Source: Effrenium voratum
Lineage: Eukaryota; Sar; Dinophyceae; Suessiales; Symbiodiniaceae
Reading direction: 5' to 3'
Assembly (NCBI GenBank): GCA_963377175.1
Contig: CAUJNA010003495.1
Location: forward strand, 467,490 to 531,489
Length of the DNA stretch: 64,000 nt
Shown here: positions 58,728-64,000 of the stretch, one piece after another
Layout: each line of letters starts with the position of its first letter
Numbering within the stretch: the first letter of the stretch is position 1
Program-made: the position numbers and the translations under genes
Notes under the pieces: generated by a model
Database searches by the model: none
Told to the model about the DNA's origin: nothing
What the model saw: only the letters and a program-made list of their open reading frames with translations

Positions 58728-60239
58728 TTTTTAAAGTGTCTGCCTCTTGCTAGTGGCTTGAACCAAACAACCATCTTTCATCTACCATCTGGAGTTTGCT
58801 GGGTGTCAACCTTTGGTATGGCCAATGCCCAACCCCCCCGAGAACCCCCCCGCGCGCTCGGCGAAAGCCCGCGCGTGCCGCACCCCAAAGGCCCAGCCTC
58901 GCCGATGTAGGACCGCGCCACCCAGCCTGCGCCAGTCATAAAATCGGCGCATCGGCGCGCCGAGCACAACCATACTGATCTGAGGTTAGTCCACTCTGGC
59001 AGGGTTTTCCGTATCTTTCCTTGTTTTGGGTGGTTTCAGACATTTTCTGGTCGCTTGCCAAGGCGTCTCCCGCCCTCTCTGTATCCCCACTACAGCCTCC
59101 GATGGAGTGGCCGAGAAAGGCGATAGGCTCCTGCGAGAGAATTCGCATCGAGATGGCACCGATTTGAGAACGGCCCAGTCATGTTCCGCCAGACAACCGA
59201 ATGCAGTCACTTGGCATCATCTGAGACATCAACCAAACACACCCCCGAACTCAAACAAGTCAACCAAAAAAAACGCCCAAAACCGCCCAAAACCGCCCAA
59301 AACTGCCCAAAAACCGCCGAAAACCGCCGGAAGCTCGGATTTTTGCCTCAGGTCACACCTCCAACTGCCCCGGGGCCGCGCGCTCTTCGACGCGGCGACC
59401 GCGTCCTCGGGCCCGAAGTCGGCCTCCACGGCCGCCACAGCCTGGCGAGAGACTTTCCGGGTCGCCAAAAGTAAGCGACTTGGAACTGGGTAACCCAGCC
59501 AGCAAGGGGAAACAAGGGAAGCCGAAGCCGGGAAAGAAGTCTTCATGATCTGGCCTCCAAATGAACTGACTTTTGGTTGATTGAGGAATGCGTCCTTTGG
59601 CTTCCCTTCACCAAGCCTATTTTGGGGTTCCCCTAAAATCAACACGGCCTATTGGCATAAGCGTCCTTTGAAGAAGAAACCAATGGCCCGGCATGGAACA
59701 AAGCCCATCCAAACCAGCGGAACCCATCTATTTTCAGCCAGACCAGCCGATCAAAAGGACCATGTGGCAGGTTGAAAGGGGGGAAAACACCGCAAACCCC
59801 CAAAAAAACGACCAACCGGCACACCCACGCCAAAACACGGAAACACACGGGGCACACGGCTTCCCACGCCCCACGCGCGGCGTCCGGCTTCCAATGGGCT
59901 TCAAATGGCGCGCCGGGCGGGCGCGCCTGGTCCAGGGCCTCGTAGAAGAAGCCCAGCGTGGTGTTGGGCCGCAGCTCCGCGGTGAAGAACTCCTCCGCTA
60001 AGGGCGGGGAAGGGAACCGAGTACCCCAAATGTCCATTACACACACCTATCTTCCTGTATATGATGTAATATATAATACGTATATATATATATAATGTAT
60101 CCATACTATGAATAATATATATATATATATATATATAACTGTACACATATTCATACCACATGTATTTATAAAGGCCGAGAACTCCATGTTGGGGTCTCAA
60201 AACACACACGAACACACAAGCACACACAAGCACACACAA

Positions 60240-60317
<78 letters not shown>

Positions 60318-61613
60318 ACGCACACGCACACACACACAGACACACAGACACACAGACACACACAGACACACAGACACACAGACACACAGACACACAGACA
60401 CACAGACACACACACACACAAGCACAAGCACAAGCACAAGCACAAGCACAATCACAAGCACAAGCACAAGCACAAGCACAAGCACACACACACAACACAC
60501 ACACACAAGCTTCTTTGTTTTTGTTAGGGGGGGAGAAAGGGGCGGGAGTCTTACGTTGGCTTTCCCAAACCCCCCACGGCTCTTGCAAGATGGCATCGGT
60601 TGTTCCTTTTGTTGTCCCTTTAAAACCACAAAGAAAGTGGTACCAACTCCAAGCAAGACTCACCAATGTCAAGAGGGTCTTGCAAGAGGCTTACCTAGAT
60701 GCGTCGGAACAAATCAACGGCCTTGGCAAAAACCACCGGTTTTTGCCCCCCCAAATGACAGGGTTAAGCCTTCCCGCCCGGCACAAACTCTCCATCCTTG
60801 GTGAGGGTGCTGGGAACAATCCGCAGCCAGTCGAGTCTGGACAAAGGCGCCGCGTAGAGCGCGAAGCCTCACATTTCGCGGCGGCCTTTTTACCCCGTTA
60901 AATGAAAAAATCAGCTTGAGATCGGTGCTTTCGGAGATTGGAGGATTCGGTACAAGCTGCGATTGGAGAGAGCACCAATTGGAGAGGGCAGCTTGAGATA
61001 CCAATGTTACCCCTCTCCCATCGATGCTTTCGGGTTCCATCTCAGGCCAGGAGATCCCCTCAGCTTGATCCTCAGCGGCTGGCGAGCGAAGCCGAGGGGC
61101 CCCGGTCTTCCAGGTTCACCTTCAGCTCTTCGTAGTCCTCCCGCAAAACACGGGAAGAAAGGCCCAGTTTTCCGCCGCGCCCTTTGTGGGGGCCCCCCTT
61201 TTGCTTGTTTTTTCAGGGGGAAAGCCAAGAGGAAAGCCACTTCGAGTGGATCCCCGAAAAAGAAAAAAAGAAAAAGGAGAAAAAAAAGACACGCCCACCG
61301 GTTTTCGCCTCCACCACTCCGAATTGGGCTGGGCACAGGATCACGGGCCGCCGCCGCACCTCGGGAAGCCACCGGGCACGCAGCTGGGCCGCAGCTCAGC
61401 ACAAGATGTGTAGACTTGGGGGTAGTGTTCTGGTCTCACGACCATGGTAACTTTTCCCATGTGGGAAATATCACATCTTTTTGGTTCTCCAACCAATGGT
61501 CACATATCACGGACCTTCTGATCAAATCCTCCACACCCAGATTCAGGCGCCTTCGTCACCGCGCTGCTCGCAGCAGCGGCCCGCGCGGCGGTTTGCCGCT
61601 GCGGGGTGGACGC
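53709..61613 (-). CDS. Alpha/beta hydrolase, possibly plastid-targeted
   Basis: Fourteen exons join in phase: 61383-61318, 61137-61101, 60867-60785, 59992-59927, 59441-59403, 59130-59097, 58926-58898, 58448-58402, 58032-57971, 57028-56952, 55507-55418, 54852-54814, 54097-54060, 53766-53709 (TGA). A further exon at 61613-61551 (ASTPQRQTAARAAAASSAV) joins in phase and looks like part of a transit peptide; the start Met was not found. The body is 254 residues. Features in order: first strand RRPVILCPAQFG; DYEELKVNLEDRGFALYAAP; LSRLDWLRIVPS; LGFFYEALDQAVAAVEADFG; nucleophile elbow AFLGHSIGGWVARSYIGE with Ser in GHSIG; VRSLVTLGTPHRPPP; LVVALASYLPLSGSSFG; GDGLIPVDTALM with the probable catalytic Asp; KVFHGADFVPTPGDSLRL with the probable His; and YLWYGSEDFIDTWAKFL at the end. 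These are hallmarks of serine esterase/lipase-type enzymes and resemble plant chloroplast members with a RPVxLxP opening. The substrate is unknown. Eleven donors are GC and three GT. Confidence 0.88.
54170..54232. repeat. AATAAGGCCTTA tandem palindromes
   Basis: Five or so imperfect units of (A)ATAAG(C/G)CCTTA, each palindromic at AAGGCCTT. Confidence 0.8.
55250..55375 (-). repeat. Dispersed TIR element, family A
   Basis: GTGGCGGTGGGTCAAAACCA to GGGTTTTGACCCATGGCCAT with GGTAGGTGAATTCACC and GGGATGTTCACTGGGG inside. Confidence 0.8.
55560..55682. repeat. (CATA)/(TA)n microsatellite
   Basis: CATACATACATACATA then several TATATATATA runs. Confidence 0.9.
55720..55832 (-). CDS. Candidate exon within the hydrolase gene, probably not in the main transcript
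   Basis: One frame reads KVWDDEQSRSTILEEASPEA with GC-rich third positions. Including it would separate SLEAL from VVALASYLPL, which fit each other directly in the family, so it may be alternative or spurious. Confidence 0.25.
55863..55972 (-). repeat. Dispersed TIR element, family B
   Basis: CCTTGATCTTCCAGGAC to TTTTTGGAAGACCAAGGT; close to a mirror of the copy at 15265. Confidence 0.8.
56330..56612. repeat. Degenerate CTAGTT-type repeat
   Basis: About twenty occurrences of GCTAGTT, GGCTAGCC, GTTAACTAG, AGCCAGT and similar, spaced at roughly 8-16 bp over 280 bp. An old simple repeat of a GGCTAGTT-like unit. Confidence 0.6.
56700..56805 (+). repeat. Dispersed element, family H
   Basis: GGTGGGTCAACAATGGGTAC, GGAACCAAGGACTAAAACCC and GCTTAATTTTGACCCATACC. 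Confidence 0.7.
57076..57212 (+). repeat. Dispersed TIR element, family A, with internal duplication
   Basis: GCCAAATCGGTTAGCCCCCA; GGGTGGTGAAAATGGGTGGT shows a local duplication of the conserved box; ends CATTGGTTTTGACCCCC. Confidence 0.7.
57290..57400 (+). repeat. Dispersed palindromic element, family E
   Basis: CCCTGGGTTTACTGGGGATG, ATCACTTTGGAGGGGAACAC and CCAGGGTCAACATTAAG. Confidence 0.75.
58254..58322 (+). repeat. Short family A element (internally deleted)
   Basis: TTGGCCATGGGTCAAAATCC to GGTGTTGACCCACGGCCATG, only about 69 bp; both terminal repeats intact. Confidence 0.75.
58530..58642 (-). repeat. Dispersed TIR element, family C (best copy)
   Basis: CCATTCTTTCCAGGGATCCG to GAAAAGAATGGGGAATCAAC and CCCCTAG. 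Confidence 0.75.
59097..59130 (-). CDS. Hydrolase exon carrying the nucleophile elbow
   Basis: This 34-nt exon (EPIAFLGHSIGG) is too short for gene finders but carries the catalytic serine. It is bounded by TCTCGCAG before and a GC donor (GGAG|GCTGTA) after. The next exon (GWVARSYIGE) completes the family signature. Confidence 0.85.
60075..60138. repeat. (TA)n microsatellite
   Basis: Two TA runs flanking ATGTATCCATACTATGAA. Confidence 0.9.
60205..60512. repeat. (CA)n and CACAAG/CACAGA tract
   Basis: About 300 bp of CA repeats with CG, GA and AG variants. Long Thr/His or Cys/Val frames here are artefacts. It lies in a hydrolase intron. Confidence 0.95.
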
Positions 61614-61699
61614 CTGGCAGACGTTGCCACAAGATCTACCCGCTTCGGAGTCCAACTATGTGTTTCCTTCGGGGCTGTTGAGACTGAAGGGGTCTGCAA

Positions 61700-64000
61700 A
61701 AACATGCTATTCGCGGGCAACACCTGCGATCAGGGTGTCAAATGCGACCAAGGACACAGTCTGCATGCACGAGGCTTAATTTTGAGCAGCCCAAAAAAAT
61801 ATACGAGTGAATATCAATGGAATTACACTTTTATGGATACGTGCTGAAACATATTTGTATATGTGGCTGGGCATATGTGAAATTACAAAGATTCAGGTGC
61901 GTCAAGTGTATATATTAAATGCAGACTGGTAAAGCCGCCGAGTTCAAATGAATGGTAACAATTGGATAGAAAACATATTCCATGTCCAATAGATTTTACA
62001 TTTTGCATATACATGATATGTATCTTTGTATATCTACATACACTAATAATAATATATATATATATATATACATATGTGTAGTGACATAATGTATGCCGGG
62101 GGGAAGGCTGGAATGATCCTTGGGATCTCCAAATCTTATGATGCTAGAATCGAACAATTGAGCCATGAATCTTTGCGTGTGCCCAAACTAAAATATACAT
62201 CGACCACTTCCCCTGACTATTCTATCACATTGAAGAGTTTTTCCATTACATTAAAGAAACTAGCCCCACACACAGTTTTCCACGACCATGGCTTGGTTTA
62301 CTGAGCAGAATTCAGGCCATCCACACGTTTCCTTTCGAGCTGCCCCCCTTCTGCTGCACACCCGGGGGGGGGGGGAGGGAATGAGCGCGAATGGACGAGA
62401 TACAAACAGAAGTACACAAAAAGTGCTGCGCATGTTGCCTGAATTTCCAAGCGCTGCTTCCCGACCGACTCCTGACTTCGCCCGCGGTGCTTCCTGACTC
62501 TTGGCCTACATCTGCGGGGTACACAAAACATGTCTCCAAATCATGCCTCATTTCGTCTACGCCTGCAAGCAGGGAGCAAGGCCACTGGTCTATGCAAAAA
62601 CATCCGCAGACTCCATGTCTTGTAGAAGTCTTGGTACGCCCGCCTCACGGGGGAGTCAGCAAGATACACTATATATCTACATTGGTTGATTGACTTGACT
62701 GTGTGATTGATTGATAGACTTGTCTAATTTCTAGGTAGCTAGGTAGGTAGGCAGGTGTGTGTGTGTGTTGGCTTGCATGTATCAAAGCCATCAAATAGTA
62801 CCAATATTCAACGTCCACTTGTGGCTGCCATCTTCTGAACATTTGCCGGGAGAATTTTGGAGTAATTTGGGCAAGTGTGAGCCAATTTGGGTTGATTTGG
62901 AATTGATGAATTTCCTTCTGCAAAGCCTAACCTCCAGAATGGTTGGGCCATCGCGGCCTGAAAGGAACAGCAGGGATCCCATCCCAACGTGCGTAAAACC
63001 CTGTCATTGGATCGCTAACTCTATCCGTCTCTTGGGAGACCCTTGCAAAGGGCTTCCTTTAGAGCAACTCTCTCGTTTCCGGCAATCCCCATTTTCCTTT
63101 CCGCGCTTCCAGAAAAGTACAAGGCCAGAATAGGATAGATGTCCCACAAGCCATGACAGAAATGGCACTCTACCATGCCAGAAATCGTCAGCTTGTGCCT
63201 GGCCAGCTGCGCATGACCTTTGCAAGCGGGCCAGGTGTGTGTCTGTGAGGACTGGTCGCAGCTGTCTGCGGGGATCTTCGAGTTAACGCGGGCCCACTTC
63301 GCACAATGGGGCATCATGTCCGGGCCAGGAAGCTGATGCGATCCATTGGCTCTGCATGTCAGACACCTTTGGTGCATGGCTCGCAATCACGGAGTCTTGC
63401 AAAGCGACGAACGGCTCACCGGAAGAGGATTGAAATTGGGAATTGTCCGTCGTTCCCACGTTGGTTCCGATCGCAAAAGACAGGCGCACCCGGACTTTCC
63501 CCACCACACATTGTGCGGGGAAGGCGAAATCCTTGCAAAGCATCTCAAGCAGCAACCACCGCTGAAATGGGTATGGCTCAACATTAAAGAGCCAGGGTTA
63601 CGCAGGTTTTAGGCTTTGGTTCCATTTACCAAGGTGGCATTTTGGTGCCGCTTTTTTGAGCCACAGCCAGCTCACTCAGGGAGGGAAGCAGGGTTCGGGC
63701 ACAGAAGGGGCAGTCAGGGGCAGTCAGCTACAGGCTGGCGGAACGAGAGTGCACTGCCGTGGCACGCAACCTGATGCTCATTGATCAAGATTCTGACACC
63801 CAACAAATCACCCATACGGACGGCGATGAGTGGGAATTGCGGTGTTTTCAGCTTGCAACCAAAACACATCCGCGTGGTGTCAGCCATGCCGTGCAAAAGC
63901 AGCCCGAATGACCGCTGAGAAAACTCGAGAAGGGAAGCCTGCAGGGATTAGGCAAAGCTCAGGCAGTCAGCAGCCACTTCGGCCGGAGCGATGGAGCGCG
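61700..64000. other. No gene supported
   Basis: AT-richer sequence with a (TA)n run at 62050-62075, a G run at 62365, a GGTA/GTGT patch at 62735-62770 and a family H copy at 63570-63668. The hydrolase start exon should lie in the left part but was not identified. Open frames are short and lack GC3 bias. Confidence 0.4.
63570..63668 (-). repeat. Dispersed element, family H
   Basis: GGGTATGGCTCAACATTAAA, GGCTTTGGTTCCATTTACCA and TTTTTTGAGCCACAGCCAG. Confidence 0.7.

Noticed and set aside
60166..60672. Val/Cys-rich frames up to 251 codons
   Set aside because: Antisense of the (CA)n tract.
62095..62175. tRNA-like string with GCTAGAATCGAAC
   Set aside because: No cloverleaf with proper acceptor, D and T stems could be drawn.

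Overview
This window looks like nuclear DNA of a dinoflagellate; the species cannot be fixed from the sequence. There are no long bacterial-style genes. Real coding sequence lies in short GC-rich, GC3-rich exons of about 24 to 180 nt (one is 1.3 kb), separated by introns of tens of bases to more than 3 kb packed with microsatellites, tandem arrays and small inverted-repeat elements. Assembled exon by exon, 24 of the 29 introns in the two best gene models start with GC or GA instead of GT, and most acceptors read AG|G. That splice pattern is known from dinoflagellates. All confident genes are on the minus strand, which fits the one-way gene arrays of this group.

Layout, read 5' to 3' on the minus strand from the right end: (1) an alpha/beta hydrolase with a GHSIGG nucleophile elbow, 14 phase-consistent exons from 61383 to the stop at 53709, plus a possible transit-peptide-like exon at 61613-61551; (2) a membrane protein with one hydrophobic segment followed by SYTDLDP, TFCAAPI and FWAVGTDCC motifs, 51954 to 46126, C-terminus unresolved; (3) an asparagine synthetase-like gene starting at an MCS methionine at 42458, 15 exons with unbroken phase to about 28.2 kb; (4) a coiled coil plus PLOD-like glycosyltransferase, 28114 to 21618, whose first exon lies only about 100 nt past the possible synthetase stop and which may be one fused gene with it; (5) an unrecognised five-exon gene, 18602 to about 15705; (6) a J-domain protein with an intact HPD tripeptide, 14702 to 11892; (7) a large basic coiled-coil exon with an NLS-like stretch and a weak leucine-rich end, 6495 to 5176; (8) isolated exons at 4936-4877, 4075-4011 and 123-40. 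Two weak exons at 1553-1612 and 2080-2140 read on the plus strand and may mark a strand switch.

Non-coding sequence dominates. Introns hold a 2.6 kb ATG-rich tract at 35.6-38.2 kb, a 2.7 kb set of three nested tandem arrays at 8.8-11.6 kb, and at least seven families of short dispersed elements, several with terminal inverted repeats. No rRNA, tRNA, CRISPR or bacterial features were seen. The hydrolase, synthetase, glycosyltransferase and J-protein are not obviously one pathway; their adjacency looks like ordinary dinoflagellate gene crowding.
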